A DNA stretch of 64,000 bases from contig NZ_AYOU01000163.1 in NCBI RefSeq assembly GCF_000500065.1, positions 62,001 to 126,000 on the forward strand, given 5' to 3'. Every line of letters starts with the position of its first letter. Within the stretch, counting starts at the first letter, position 1. Shown here one piece after another: positions 1 through 9,268 of the stretch. A model generated the notes under the pieces. The model saw only the letters and a program-made list of their open reading frames with translations. It was not told where the DNA came from and ran no database searches. The translations under genes and the position numbers were made by a program. This stretch comes from Borrelia hispanica CRI. Its GTDB lineage: Bacteria; Spirochaetota; Spirochaetia; Borreliales; Borreliaceae.

Positions 1-847
1 GCCTATAAATCAAAGCAAGTACCCTAATTTGTCCTGTTGAAGCATGATCGGTAAAAACTCTGTGATCATTCAATATTTCATACAAATCTCTATGGGGACC
101 TATCAAAGTAGTCTCACTATAAAGTTCATCTTTTTCCCTTAAACACAAAATCTCGAAAAATTCATCTTTACTACAACATGTAACAGAAGGAAAATATTTA
201 ATCTTTAAATTACACGAAACATCAAAAATTAATGAACAATAATATTGAAAAAATCTACAAAAATGTTCAACAAAATTTTTTCTCATTTCTGTTATTTCCA
301 AAGCACAATCAACAAAAGTTTCATTGTAAATTTTAAGTAAATCTTTATCACGCTGTTTTAAAATCAAATTTCTTTGTTTTAAAATTTTCCGATACTTCCT
401 AAGCAAGTCCAAATAACTTAAAGAAATAAAACTCATTGCCTGATCAAAAAACCATCTCTTTTTAATCGGAGCACCAATGATAAAATCAATATCATGATTT
501 GAAAAAATAATTGCTGGAATATTTAATATTAAATCCTTTCTATCTTTTACAATGCTATTGTTAACCTTTATTTCTTTTTTACCATTTCTAACTGATAAAT
601 TAATCTCTCCATTTTTTTCTTTAGTCTGATAAAAACACTTCAAATAAAATTCTCTCTCACCATATGTAATAAGCTCTTTATCGGTATTAACTAAAAATGA
701 AGACGCAAAAGCAAGACAATAAATAGCATCAAGAATATTAGTCTTTCCAGAACCATTTTCTCCGCAAAAGTATATGTTATCAAAATCAAAATTAATAACC
801 TGATTTTCTATATTTTTAAAATTAAAAAATTCAATCTTTTTTACCAT
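1..847 (-). CDS. recF: RecF DNA repair ATPase (3' end outside window)
   Basis: SMC-like ABC ATPase that helps load RecA at single-strand gaps. About 282 codons are visible, starting at ATG 847; the C-terminal part lies beyond base 1. The start MVKKIEFFNFKNIENQ is typical of RecF. The Walker A loop reads GENGSGKTN near residue 30. A central block reads FSNHDIDFIIGAP then KKRWFFDQ, and GPHRD occurs near residue 255, all RecF signatures. It follows dnaN by 19 bp on the same strand, so dnaN-recF is probably one transcript, the common recF position. No frameshift is seen in the visible part. Confidence 0.9.
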   Translation of the reverse strand, partial: MVKKIEFFNFKNIENQVINFDFDNIYFCGENGSGKTNILDAIYCLAFASSFLVNTDKELITYGEREFYLKCFYQTKEKNGEINLSVRNGKKEIKVNNSIVKDRKDLILNIPAIIFSNHDIDFIIGAPIKKRWFFDQAMSFISLSYLDLLRKYRKILKQRNLILKQRDKDLLKIYNETFVDCALEITEMRKNFVEHFCRFFQYYCSLIFDVSCNLKIKYFPSVTCCSKDEFFEILCLREKDELYSETTLIGPHRDLYEILNDHRVFTDHASTGQIRVLALIYR

Positions 848-866
848 CTTCCAATAAAAAATAATT

Positions 867-2027
867 TTAGTTTAACATCAAGGGCATTATCAAATGAGTA
901 AAGTCGCAATTATCCTCTTCACTTAATTTTAACAAACCCCCAGCACTAAATTTTATCTCTAATTTTGGAGTATCAAACACACCCATTGCCTCGGTTATAT
1001 AAACACTATTAACGGCCAAAATTTCTTCAGTTCCTTCATAATCGTAATTGAAGCCTTGCATAAAAAACTCACCCTTACGTCCTGTAATTGGATCTTCTGC
1101 CATAAGTTTTAACTGATTAACGGAAAAATTTAGAACCACCTTTTTAGACCTTTTGTCCGTATAAGAGTTTACTCTTGAAAGTCTGTCTTTAAACATAGAA
1201 ACATCTATTAATGCTCTATTTGTATATTCATCAGGTATTATGCTCTCATAATCAGGATAGTTTCCACTAATCAAGCTACAAGCTATTTTATAATTATTAA
1301 ACTCAACATAAAATTTTTTATCAGAAACCTTAAATTTTATTATTCCTTCTCCTGTTAACATCTGTTTTAAAAGATTAAACATTTTAACAGGAACGATGAA
1401 ATTGACATCTTCTTCAAATATCAAATCTGTTTTATATATAGACATTCTGTATGAATTAGTAGCAACAAGTGTTAATACAGAATTATTATCTTTTGTAAAA
1501 TAAATGCCGTTCAAGGCATTTTTAGACTCATCATGTGATGCAGAAAATGCAACTTTGCTTATGATTTTTTTTAAGTCTTTTTGATTTAGTTCGAATGTAA
1601 AATTATAAACCTCATCATTTATATCATAATTGTAATTTTCGATCTCTTCAGTAGAAAAAGTTGGTTCACTTAAATGGTCATTCGCATAATTTTCGTTATT
1701 GTTGTTTGATTCTCCAATGATATCCAGTTTATTTTCATCTTCTTTAAATTTCATTTTTAGTTCATCGTATAAATTCAGCGCTTTTACGGCATCTGCAAGA
1801 TTAGAAGCGTTTATTAGCACATTAAAATTATCTGTAGAAACAATTGGTATTGTACTTTCAAAAAAGATGTTTCTATCTGTTGCTTTTATTGTAAGATTGG
1901 AACTTTCGATCTCAAGCAATATTGCACTCCAAATATCGTTTATGTTTCTATTTAGGATTATGCTTTTTGCTTTATCAATCTCATCTGAAATTTGTTCCGT
2001 ATCGCATAGTATAAATTTCTCATTCAA
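867..2027 (-). CDS. dnaN: DNA polymerase III beta subunit (sliding clamp)
   Basis: Ring-shaped processivity clamp of the replicative polymerase; 386 residues, close to the usual length of about 370. The start is TTG at 2027, giving MNEKFILCDTEQ. A strong GGGAGGG ribosome site lies 7 bases upstream, while the nearby ATG is out of frame. The C-terminus ends HLIMPLMLN, matching the conserved clamp ending (MPMRL in E. coli). Strand composition changes inside this gene: the first third of the coding strand is A-rich, as on a lagging strand, while the 3' part is G/T-rich. The gene sits between recF and the 263-bp repeat-bearing gap next to dnaA. Confidence 0.95.
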   Translation of the reverse strand: MNEKFILCDTEQISDEIDKAKSIILNRNINDIWSAILLEIESSNLTIKATDRNIFFESTIPIVSTDNFNVLINASNLADAVKALNLYDELKMKFKEDENKLDIIGESNNNNENYANDHLSEPTFSTEEIENYNYDINDEVYNFTFELNQKDLKKIISKVAFSASHDESKNALNGIYFTKDNNSVLTLVATNSYRMSIYKTDLIFEEDVNFIVPVKMFNLLKQMLTGEGIIKFKVSDKKFYVEFNNYKIACSLISGNYPDYESIIPDEYTNRALIDVSMFKDRLSRVNSYTDKRSKKVVLNFSVNQLKLMAEDPITGRKGEFFMQGFNYDYEGTEEILAVNSVYITEAMGVFDTPKLEIKFSAGGLLKLSEEDNCDFTHLIMPLMLN

Positions 2028-2160
2028 CTTTTTACCCTCCCTTTTATTATATTATTATCTTTTAACTTTTATAAAGATAAAATATTTCTTTTTATTTGAC
2101 ATGCTTTTTATTTTGTCTTTTTATTATATTTAATAGTTGTATTAGTAGGAAGGTGTCTAA

Positions 2161-2285
2161 TTGTTCAATTCTATTTATATTATTATATTATAAACAATAA
2201 CATATGTTCAATTCTTTCTATTTTTTGATGAATTTTTTGTTCAATTTGTTGAAAATTGTTCAAAAATATTTTTGATTTTGAACAA
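2161..2285. other. Candidate replication origin: cluster of TTGTTCAA repeats
   Basis: The 263-bp dnaN-dnaA gap carries five near-identical decamers: TTGTTCAATT at 2161 and 2237, ATGTTCAATT at 2204, TTGTTCAAAA at 2256, and TTGTTCAAAA on the minus strand at 2276-2285. The sequence around them is almost pure A/T. Repeated 9-10-mers beside dnaA in an AT-rich stretch are what a DnaA-box cluster looks like. The E. coli box TTATCCACA is absent, but the Borrelia DnaA recognition loop is also altered. That these are DnaA boxes is inference; the repeats themselves are plain in the sequence. Confidence 0.6.
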
Positions 2286-2290
2286 TTTTA

Positions 2291-3745
2291 CTAATTTTTG
2301 TTTATTTTGTTCATAAGTTCTATGATTAAATTGTTAATTTCTAGATCTTTATTTCTATCCTTATCTATCTTATTTATTGAATAAAGTACTGTTGAATGGG
2401 TTTTTCCTCCAATGATTTTACCTATTTCAATTGTTGAAAGTTCTGTAAAATTCCTTAAAAGATAAGCATAAATATGTCTTGCTTTTGTGATTTCAGGTTT
2501 TTTGCTATTTCCTTCAATATCTTTATTTGTAAGTTTTAGTTCCCTTAATATAACTTTTTTTATATTTTCAATGTTTATTTTATTAGGTGTGTTTGTATTA
2601 TCGTTTTCATAAGCTATTATTTCCTTAATTATTTTGTCTACTATGTTAGTGTCAATTTCTATGTCTTCAAGATCTATGTGGGCTTTTAATTTTGTTACAG
2701 CAGCTTCGAGATCTCTTATATTGGTTGTAACTTTCTTTGCAACTAAATTGAGAATGTTTTTAGGAACTTTAATGCCATCTTCTTCTGCCTTTTTTTCTAT
2801 AATAGCTACTCTTAATTCAAAATTTGGTTTTGATATATCGACATTTAATCCTCTTGTAAATCTGCTCTTAAGTCTGTCTGTAAAATTTACAAGTTCTGAA
2901 GGCTGTCTGTCGCAGGTAAATACCATTTGTTTATTATCTTCATAAAGGGCATTAAAAGTATGAAATAGCTCTTCTTGTATACCTTCTTTTTTTTGTAAAT
3001 CATGAATATCATCTAGTAATAACATGTCTAGATGTCGGTATTTTTTTTTAAATCTTTTTGTTTCATTTGTTTTGATGCTTTCTACAAATTCGTTTAAAAA
3101 ATTTTCGGCAGTTACGTAAAGTATTTTGAATTCTTTGTGTAATTCTTCTGTTTTATTTCCTATGCTTTGAAGCAAATGTGTTTTTCCAAGCCCAACTCCA
3201 CCATAAATTAAGCATGGGTTATATTTTTTCCCAGGATTTTTTGCGATTGATAAACTTGCATTATATGCAAGCTTATTGTTTGTTCCTATAATAAAGTTTT
3301 CAAATGTATATTTTTTTTTAAGAAAAGGATTTCTATATTTTAGATGAATTTCTTCTTTGATACTGTATTGTTTTGTGCTATTTATCATGTTTTTTGGATG
3401 AGTTTTGATGTCTTTGTTTTTTGCTTGTAAGTCTTGTTGAGTTGTAATTTCTTTTAATGAAATATTTTTTGATTCTGTATTATGATCTTTTAATTCATTT
3501 TGTGAATGTATAAATTCGACATTAATTGTATTATGTCCTTTTTCTATGAGAATTTCTTTTATTCTTTTTGAAAATCTTTTCTCTACTTGATTTTTGTGAA
3601 AAGAATTTGGTGTAGCTATCTTGATATTTTCACCAATTGAATCTATGAAATATAAATTTTCAAACCATATATAGAATTCTTCTTCAGAGAGTTCTTTTCT
3701 TATTGCTGCTAAAATTAAGCTCCATATGTTTTTTCCTTCGTGCAT
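2291..3745 (-). CDS. dnaA: Chromosomal replication initiator DnaA
   Basis: Initiator ATPase that binds and opens the origin; 484 residues, full length. Start ATG 3745 has GAGGAT 8 bases upstream. Domain I is residues 1-90, followed by a low-complexity linker. The AAA+ core has Walker A GGVGLGKTH and Walker B LLLDDIHDL. Domain IV near the C-terminus holds the signature KARHIYAYLLRNFTELST and then GGKTHSTV (446-453). In E. coli the latter reads GGRDHTTV, so the base-contacting Arg-Asp pair is Lys-Thr here. The gene is divergent from gyrB. It is transcribed on the strand that looks lagging by composition, which is unusual for dnaA. Confidence 0.97.
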   Translation of the reverse strand: MHEGKNIWSLILAAIRKELSEEEFYIWFENLYFIDSIGENIKIATPNSFHKNQVEKRFSKRIKEILIEKGHNTINVEFIHSQNELKDHNTESKNISLKEITTQQDLQAKNKDIKTHPKNMINSTKQYSIKEEIHLKYRNPFLKKKYTFENFIIGTNNKLAYNASLSIAKNPGKKYNPCLIYGGVGLGKTHLLQSIGNKTEELHKEFKILYVTAENFLNEFVESIKTNETKRFKKKYRHLDMLLLDDIHDLQKKEGIQEELFHTFNALYEDNKQMVFTCDRQPSELVNFTDRLKSRFTRGLNVDISKPNFELRVAIIEKKAEEDGIKVPKNILNLVAKKVTTNIRDLEAAVTKLKAHIDLEDIEIDTNIVDKIIKEIIAYENDNTNTPNKINIENIKKVILRELKLTNKDIEGNSKKPEITKARHIYAYLLRNFTELSTIEIGKIIGGKTHSTVLYSINKIDKDRNKDLEINNLIIELMNKINKN

Positions 3746-3994
3746 ATCTTATCCTCATTGTTTTTGGCTTTTTATTTTATAGTTTTTTGATTTATTAGCA
3801 TATGTATGTATAACTATTATATAGTATAATAATGAACCGGAACATGATCTTAACAATTTATAGGTATTGAAATTTTATTATTTTTAGGTCAAGCTAGATG
3901 TGTTTCGTAGTTTGTGTCATTTAATGGATATTATATTGTTTTTAATGTAAAATTTGCTTATATCGTATATTATGATTAATTGTGTGGAAGGTTT
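3746..3994. promoter_or_regulatory. Divergent dnaA-gyrB regulatory region with symmetrical -10 elements
   Basis: 249 bp separate the starts of dnaA and gyrB. Bases 3815-3831 form a perfect inverted repeat, TATTATA-TAG-TATAATA, so TATAAT can be read as a -10 element in both directions (3825-3830 on plus, 3816-3821 on minus). No good -35 hexamer lies 16-18 bp from either. The rest is AT-rich without an obvious gene. That both promoters share this spot is inference. Confidence 0.4.
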
Positions 3995-5899
3995 ATGAGT
4001 TATGTTGCTAGTAATATTCAAGTTTTAAAGGGTCTTGAAGCTGTTAGAAAACGGCCTGGTATGTATATTGGCTCTGTTTCAATTAATGGGTTGCATCATT
4101 TAGTTTATGAAATTGTTGACAATAGTATTGATGAAGCCTTGGCAGGATTTTGTGACAAGGTAGAGGTTGTTATAAATTCAGATAATTCTATAATGGTGAA
4201 TGATAATGGTAGGGGCATTCCTATAGATATTCATGAAGAGGAAGGCATTAGTGCACTTGAACTTGTTTTAACAAAATTACATTCTGGAGGGAAATTTAAT
4301 AAGGGTACTTATAAAGTTTCTGGTGGACTTCATGGAGTTGGAATTTCGGTTGTTAATGCTTTATCATCTTTCTTGGAAGTAGTTGTTAGCAGAGAAGGGA
4401 AGCTTTTTAGACAAACGTATTCAAAAGGTATTCCGACATCTGAAGTTGAGGTTGTTGGAGTAAGTTCTAATACTGGTACTAAAGTTACTTTTTTTGCTGA
4501 TTCTGAAATTTTTGAAACTTTAAAATATGATTTTGAAACTTTGTCAAGGAGGCTTAGAGAACTTGCATTTTTAAATGATAAAATACGTATTTCAATTGAA
4601 GATAGGAGATTAGGCGAAGAAAAATTTTTAGAATTTTATTTTGAAGGTGGGATAAAAGCTTTTGTAGATTATATAACTAATAATAATAAAAATATTCAAA
4701 GTAGTCCTTATTTTATTGAAGGAGTTTGTAATGATGTTATTGTTAGTGTTGGTCTTAAATGGACTGAAGGATATTCTGATAATACTTTATCTTTTGTAAA
4801 TAATATTAATACCAAGGAGGGAGGAACTCATGTTGCTGGCTTTAAGAGTGGACTTTTAAAAGCAATGAGTGAAGCTTTTAGGGATTCAAAAATAAGCAAA
4901 AAAGATATTCCCAATCTTACATTAGATGATTTTAAAGAAGGACTAACAGCAGTAATTTCTATTAAAGTGCCAGAACCTCAGTTTGAGGGGCAAACCAAAG
5001 GAAAATTGGGAAATTCTTATATAAAAAAAATTGTTGAAACCATTGTATATGATGGACTTTTAAAGATTATTAATGAAAATTTTGTAGAAATAGATATTAT
5101 TCTTAATAAGGCAGTAAGGGCTGCTCGTGCTCGTGAAGCTGCAAGAAAAGCAAGGGAATCTGAGAGAAAGAAAAGTGCATTTGAAAGTTTGGCATTGCCT
5201 GGTAAATTAGCGGATTGTACATCTAAAAATCCAGCAGAGAGAGAAATCTACATTGTAGAGGGTGATTCTGCAGGAGGAAGTGCAAAAATGGGAAGAGATA
5301 GGTTTTTTCAAGCTATTTTGCCATTATGGGGTAAAATGCTTAATGTTGAGAAAACCAGAGAAGATAAAGTTATTACAAATGATAAACTGATTCCGATAAT
5401 TGCATCTCTTGGAGCTGGTGTTGGTAAAGCTTTTTATATTGAAAAGCTTCGCTATCATAAAATTATTATTATGGCTGATGCTGATGTTGATGGATCTCAT
5501 ATTCGAACATTACTTCTTACATTTTTCTTTCGTTATATGAGAGAATTGATTGATAATAAGCATGTATATATAGCTATGCCACCTCTTTATAAGATTAAAC
5601 ATGAAAATAAGGTGTATTATTTTTATGATGATTTTGAAAAGGAAACTTTTTTAGGGTCGATTGATGTTGGGAAAAGGAATAAAGTAAGTTTACAAAGATA
5701 TAAAGGATTAGGAGAGATGAATCCTACACAACTTTGGGAAACTACTATGAATCCTGCTACTAGAAAAATGAAGTTAATAGAAATAGATGATGCTATACAA
5801 GCTGAGAAAATTTTTGTTACTCTTATGGGGGATGATGTTGAACCTAGAAGAGAATTTATTGAGCAGAATGCACTTGATGTGGTAAATCTAGATGTGTGA
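3995..5899 (+). CDS. gyrB: DNA gyrase subunit B
   Basis: ATPase subunit of gyrase, which introduces negative supercoils with GyrA; 634 residues, the compact form. I use ATG 3995, which has GGAAGG at 3986-3991, rather than an upstream in-frame TTG at 3980. The GHKL ATPase motifs are [21 protein letters not shown] and [14 protein letters not shown]. The TOPRIM domain has [10 protein letters not shown] and [13 protein letters not shown]. The position where coumermycin-resistance changes occur reads SREGK, so Arg is present and the drug-sensitive form is expected. Its stop lies 11 bases before the gyrA start, so the two form an operon. Confidence 0.97.
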   Translation: MSYVASNIQVLKGLEAVRKRPGMYIGSVSINGLHHLVYEIVDNSIDEALAGFCDKVEVVINSDNSIMVNDNGRGIPIDIHEEEGISALELVLTKLHSGGKFNKGTYKVSGGLHGVGISVVNALSSFLEVVVSREGKLFRQTYSKGIPTSEVEVVGVSSNTGTKVTFFADSEIFETLKYDFETLSRRLRELAFLNDKIRISIEDRRLGEEKFLEFYFEGGIKAFVDYITNNNKNIQSSPYFIEGVCNDVIVSVGLKWTEGYSDNTLSFVNNINTKEGGTHVAGFKSGLLKAMSEAFRDSKISKKDIPNLTLDDFKEGLTAVISIKVPEPQFEGQTKGKLGNSYIKKIVETIVYDGLLKIINENFVEIDIILNKAVRAARAREAARKARESERKKSAFESLALPGKLADCTSKNPAEREIYIVEGDSAGGSAKMGRDRFFQAILPLWGKMLNVEKTREDKVITNDKLIPIIASLGAGVGKAFYIEKLRYHKIIIMADADVDGSHIRTLLLTFFFRYMRELIDNKHVYIAMPPLYKIKHENKVYYFYDDFEKETFLGSIDVGKRNKVSLQRYKGLGEMNPTQLWETTMNPATRKMKLIEIDDAIQAEKIFVTLMGDDVEPRREFIEQNALDVVNLDV

Positions 5900-5910
5900 T
5901 TGGAGCACTA

Positions 5911-8343
5911 ATGGCAATTGAAAATAATAAAGAGCAAGTATTAAATATAAAGATAGAAGATGAGGTTAGGACTTCGTATTTAAATTATGCAATGTCTGTT
6001 ATTGTTTCAAGGGCTCTTCCTGATGTTAGAGATGGTCTTAAGCCTGTTCACAGAAGAATTTTATATTCAATGCATGAAATGGGTCTTAAGTCTGATAAGT
6101 CGTTTAAAAAGGCTGGGCGGATTGTTGGAGATGTTCTTGGTAAATATCATCCTCATGGTGATCAGTCAATTTATGAGGCTCTTGTAAGGCTTGCACAGGA
6201 TTTTTCGTTACGATATCCTATAGTTAGTGGACAAGGAAATTTTGGTTCTATTGATGGAGATCCTCCTGCTGCTATGCGATATACTGAAGCTCGGATGGCA
6301 AAGATAGCAGAAGAGCTCGTTATAGATATAGATAAACAAACTGTTAATTTTAAACCTAATTATGATGATTCTTTGCTTGAACCTGAGGTTTTACCAGCAG
6401 CTTTTCCATTTCTTTTAGTCAATGGTTCTAGTGGTATTGCTGTTGGGATGGCTACAAATATGGCTCCTCATAATTTGAGAGAGGTTTGTGATGCCATAAT
6501 TTATATGTTAGATCATGATGATGTTTCTATTTACGATTTAATAGCAATAATTAAAGGTCCAGATTTTCCAACTTATGCTGAGATTATTTATAATGAAAAT
6601 TTAATTAAGGCTTATACTACGGGAAAAGGTAGCGTTGTTATTCGGGCACGGTATCATATTGAAGAGAAGTCGGAAGATAATATTTCTATTATAATTACAC
6701 AAATACCTTATGCTGTTAACAAATCTTCTCTACTTATGAAGATTGCATTGTTAATAAAAGAAGAAAAATTGGAGGGTGTATCTGATATAAGGGATGAGTC
6801 AGATCGTGAAGGTATTAGAATTGTTCTTGAAATTAAAAAAGGTTTTGATCCTCATGTTGTGATGAATTTACTTTATGAATATACCGAACTTAGGAGGAAT
6901 TTTAGTATAAATAATTTAGCTCTTGTTAATGGTATTCCTAAACAATTAAATTTAAAAGAGCTTATATCTGAATTTATCAAGCATAGAAAGGATATTCTTA
7001 GACGGCGTGTAGAGTTTGACTTAAAGAGAGCACAAGAAAAGGCCCATATTCTTGAAGGGTTAAATATTGCACTAAGGAATATTGATAGGGTAATAGAGAT
7101 AATACGATTTTCTAGACTTGTAAGAGATGCTAGAGAATGTATTATGAGAGAATTTCAACTGTCGGAAATACAGTCTAATTCTATACTGGATATGAAGTTA
7201 CAAAAATTAACATCTCTTGAGGTGGAAAAAATAGACGAAGATTTTAAAGTTGTATTAGCTTTAATAAAAGATTATGAAGATATTCTAATAAGTCCATCAA
7301 GAATTATTAATATGATAAGAGATGAGATTATTAATTTAAGTTTAAGATTTGGCGATGATCGCCGAACAAAAATAATTTATGATGAGGAGGTTTTAAAAAC
7401 TAGTATGTCAGATTTAATGCAGAGGGAAAATGTTATTGTTATTCTTACAAAGCAAGGTTTTATTAAAAGGGTCTTACAAGATGAATATAAACTCCAAGGT
7501 ATAGGTGGTAAGGGCCTTGGTTCTTTTGATTTACAAGATAGCGATCAAATTAATGTTGCTTTATGTGTAAATACTCATGACTTTTTATTGATGATTTCAA
7601 ATGAAGGTAAGCTTTATGTAATTAATGCTTATGGGATTAAAGATTCTTCTAGAACTTCAAGAGGACAAAATATTCGTGAACTTATTAATTTAGGAGAGAA
7701 AGAAGAAATATTAGCTATTAAAAATTGCAGTGAATTATCTGTAGATAATTATTTATTAATAACAACCGCAAATGGGAAAATAGCACGTATTGAAACTGAA
7801 GGGTTTAAAACTGTTAAATCAAGGGGCGTTATTATTATGAAACTTGATGAGAAAGATTTTGTTACAAGTGCGGAGATTGTATCTAGAGATGATAAAATTA
7901 TTTGTATTTCCAAAAAGGGTAATGCTTTTGCATTTAGCTCTAATGACATTAGATTGACACATAGAGGAACTCAAGGGGTGTCTGGAATGAAAGTAAGAGA
8001 GGGAGATATGTTTATTAAGGCTTTAGCCGTAAGACAAGGATCTCATCTTTTAATTATGTCTGAAAATGGATATGGAAAGCGATTAGAAGTGTCTAAAGTA
8101 ACTGGGCTTAAGAGAGGTTCTACTGGATATACTTGCTATAAGAAGTCTGATGAAAAGGCAGGTACAGTTGTTGATGCTATTACAGTTTCTCAAGATGATG
8201 AAATATTACTTATAAGTAAGAGTTCAAAAGTGTTACGAACATTAGTTGACAAAATATCTGAACAAGGTAAGGATGCTAGAGGAATGCAGGTGTTATCTCT
8301 TGATGAAGATAAATTGATAGCTGTTTCAAAATTTATTAAATAA
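5911..8343 (+). CDS. gyrA: DNA gyrase subunit A
   Basis: DNA-cleaving subunit of gyrase; 810 residues. ATG 5911 has TGGAG 5 bases upstream; an in-frame GTG at 5896 inside gyrB is less likely. The catalytic tyrosine is Tyr124 in [10 protein letters not shown]. The quinolone-binding helix reads [10 protein letters not shown], so Gln85 and Glu89 stand where E. coli has Ser83 and Asp87. The C-terminal beta-pinwheel is present, but the GyrA box at 529-535 is QGIGGKG rather than QRRGGKG. A palindrome followed by a T-run ends the unit at 8369-8399. Confidence 0.97.
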   Translation: MAIENNKEQVLNIKIEDEVRTSYLNYAMSVIVSRALPDVRDGLKPVHRRILYSMHEMGLKSDKSFKKAGRIVGDVLGKYHPHGDQSIYEALVRLAQDFSLRYPIVSGQGNFGSIDGDPPAAMRYTEARMAKIAEELVIDIDKQTVNFKPNYDDSLLEPEVLPAAFPFLLVNGSSGIAVGMATNMAPHNLREVCDAIIYMLDHDDVSIYDLIAIIKGPDFPTYAEIIYNENLIKAYTTGKGSVVIRARYHIEEKSEDNISIIITQIPYAVNKSSLLMKIALLIKEEKLEGVSDIRDESDREGIRIVLEIKKGFDPHVVMNLLYEYTELRRNFSINNLALVNGIPKQLNLKELISEFIKHRKDILRRRVEFDLKRAQEKAHILEGLNIALRNIDRVIEIIRFSRLVRDARECIMREFQLSEIQSNSILDMKLQKLTSLEVEKIDEDFKVVLALIKDYEDILISPSRIINMIRDEIINLSLRFGDDRRTKIIYDEEVLKTSMSDLMQRENVIVILTKQGFIKRVLQDEYKLQGIGGKGLGSFDLQDSDQINVALCVNTHDFLLMISNEGKLYVINAYGIKDSSRTSRGQNIRELINLGEKEEILAIKNCSELSVDNYLLITTANGKIARIETEGFKTVKSRGVIIMKLDEKDFVTSAEIVSRDDKIICISKKGNAFAFSSNDIRLTHRGTQGVSGMKVREGDMFIKALAVRQGSHLLIMSENGYGKRLEVSKVTGLKRGSTGYTCYKKSDEKAGTVVDAITVSQDDEILLISKSSKVLRTLVDKISEQGKDARGMQVLSLDEDKLIAVSKFIK

Positions 8344-8368
8344 TAAATCAATATTAATTGTATTATTA

Positions 8369-8399
8369 GAATGTTCCACGTGGAACATTCTTTTTTTTT
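8369..8399. promoter_or_regulatory. parS: parS centromere site, also shaped like a gyrA terminator
   Basis: A perfect 22-bp palindrome (8369-8390) has half-site GAATGTTCCAC. Its 16-bp core, TGTTCCACGTGGAACA, differs from the B. subtilis parS consensus TGTTTCACGTGAAACA only at one symmetrical pair. It lies 95 bp before parB, a usual place for parS. Nine T residues follow (8391-8399), so the RNA would be a GC-containing hairpin plus U-tract, the form of an intrinsic terminator for gyrA. ParB binding follows from family knowledge; the double use is inference. Confidence 0.88.
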
Positions 8400-8485
8400 G
8401 TGATTGTTTAAATTGAAAGTTAAAGTTAAATTAACATGGAACAACTTTATAAAATTTTGTATTATTACAGGAGGGCTTTGATAAA

Positions 8486-9268
8486 ATGGATGAAGCTTTA
8501 AAAATGATAGATATAAATCTTTTAGATATAGATAAATCACAGCCTAGAAAGTCTATTAATCTTGCTGAACTTGAAGAATTAAGTATTTCTATAAAAGAAA
8601 ATGGCATATTGCAGCCTATTATTGTTTATCCTAATAATGGTAGGTATAACATAATAATAGGGGAGAGGAGATTTAGAGCTGCTAAACTTTCAGGTATGAG
8701 TCAGATTCCTGTTATAGAGATAGAGGCTACTAAAAAAAATAAAGATTTTATGTCATTAATTGAAAATATTCAACGTGAAAACTTAACTCCTGTTGAAGAG
8801 GCATATGCTTATAAAAATCTTATGGACAAACATTCTTTAACTCAAAAAGCTTTATCTGAAAAAATAGGTAAAAATAGATCTCATGTTGCCAATTTAGTTA
8901 GGATTTTAGAGCTTGAACAAGAAATATTAAATTCTTTGCATAAAAAAGAAATATCATTGGGTCATGCTAAAGTTTTATTGTCTTTAAAGGATAATCAAGA
9001 TAGATATGCCCTTTATCTTTTAATAATTAAAAAGAAATTGTCTGTTAGAGATGCAGAAAATTATGTTAAAAATCTTTATAAAACTATCAATGATAAATCA
9101 GAAATTTCTAGAGATCCTTTTTTAAATAGTCTTAAAGAATTTTTAATAAGCAGAATACAAACTAAAATAAGTATTAAAGGAAACAAGGAAAAGGGAAAAA
9201 TAGAAATAAGTTATTTTACATCTTCTGATTTAAAGAGAATTATCTCTATTTTTGAAAATATTAAGTAA
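8486..9268 (+). CDS. parB: Chromosome-partitioning protein ParB (Spo0J family)
   Basis: CTP-dependent DNA clamp that loads at parS and spreads; 260 residues, short but complete. ATG 8486 has AGGAGGG at 8469-8475, 10 bases upstream. The N-terminal domain has GERRFRAAKLSG (CTP-binding box) and IENIQRENLTPVEEA. A helix-turn-helix follows (SLTQKALSEKIGKNRSHVAN), and a short C-terminal dimerisation segment ends the protein. It lies 3' of gyrA and the parS palindrome. Its last 39 bp overlap the convergent ParZ-like gene. Unlike most bacteria, parB is not beside parA on the same strand. Confidence 0.95.
   Translation: MDEALKMIDINLLDIDKSQPRKSINLAELEELSISIKENGILQPIIVYPNNGRYNIIIGERRFRAAKLSGMSQIPVIEIEATKKNKDFMSLIENIQRENLTPVEEAYAYKNLMDKHSLTQKALSEKIGKNRSHVANLVRILELEQEILNSLHKKEISLGHAKVLLSLKDNQDRYALYLLIIKKKLSVRDAENYVKNLYKTINDKSEISRDPFLNSLKEFLISRIQTKISIKGNKEKGKIEISYFTSSDLKRIISIFENIK

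Noticed and set aside
8433-8450. Second parS near AACATGGAACAA
   Set aside because: Only a half-site; the palindrome is not completed.
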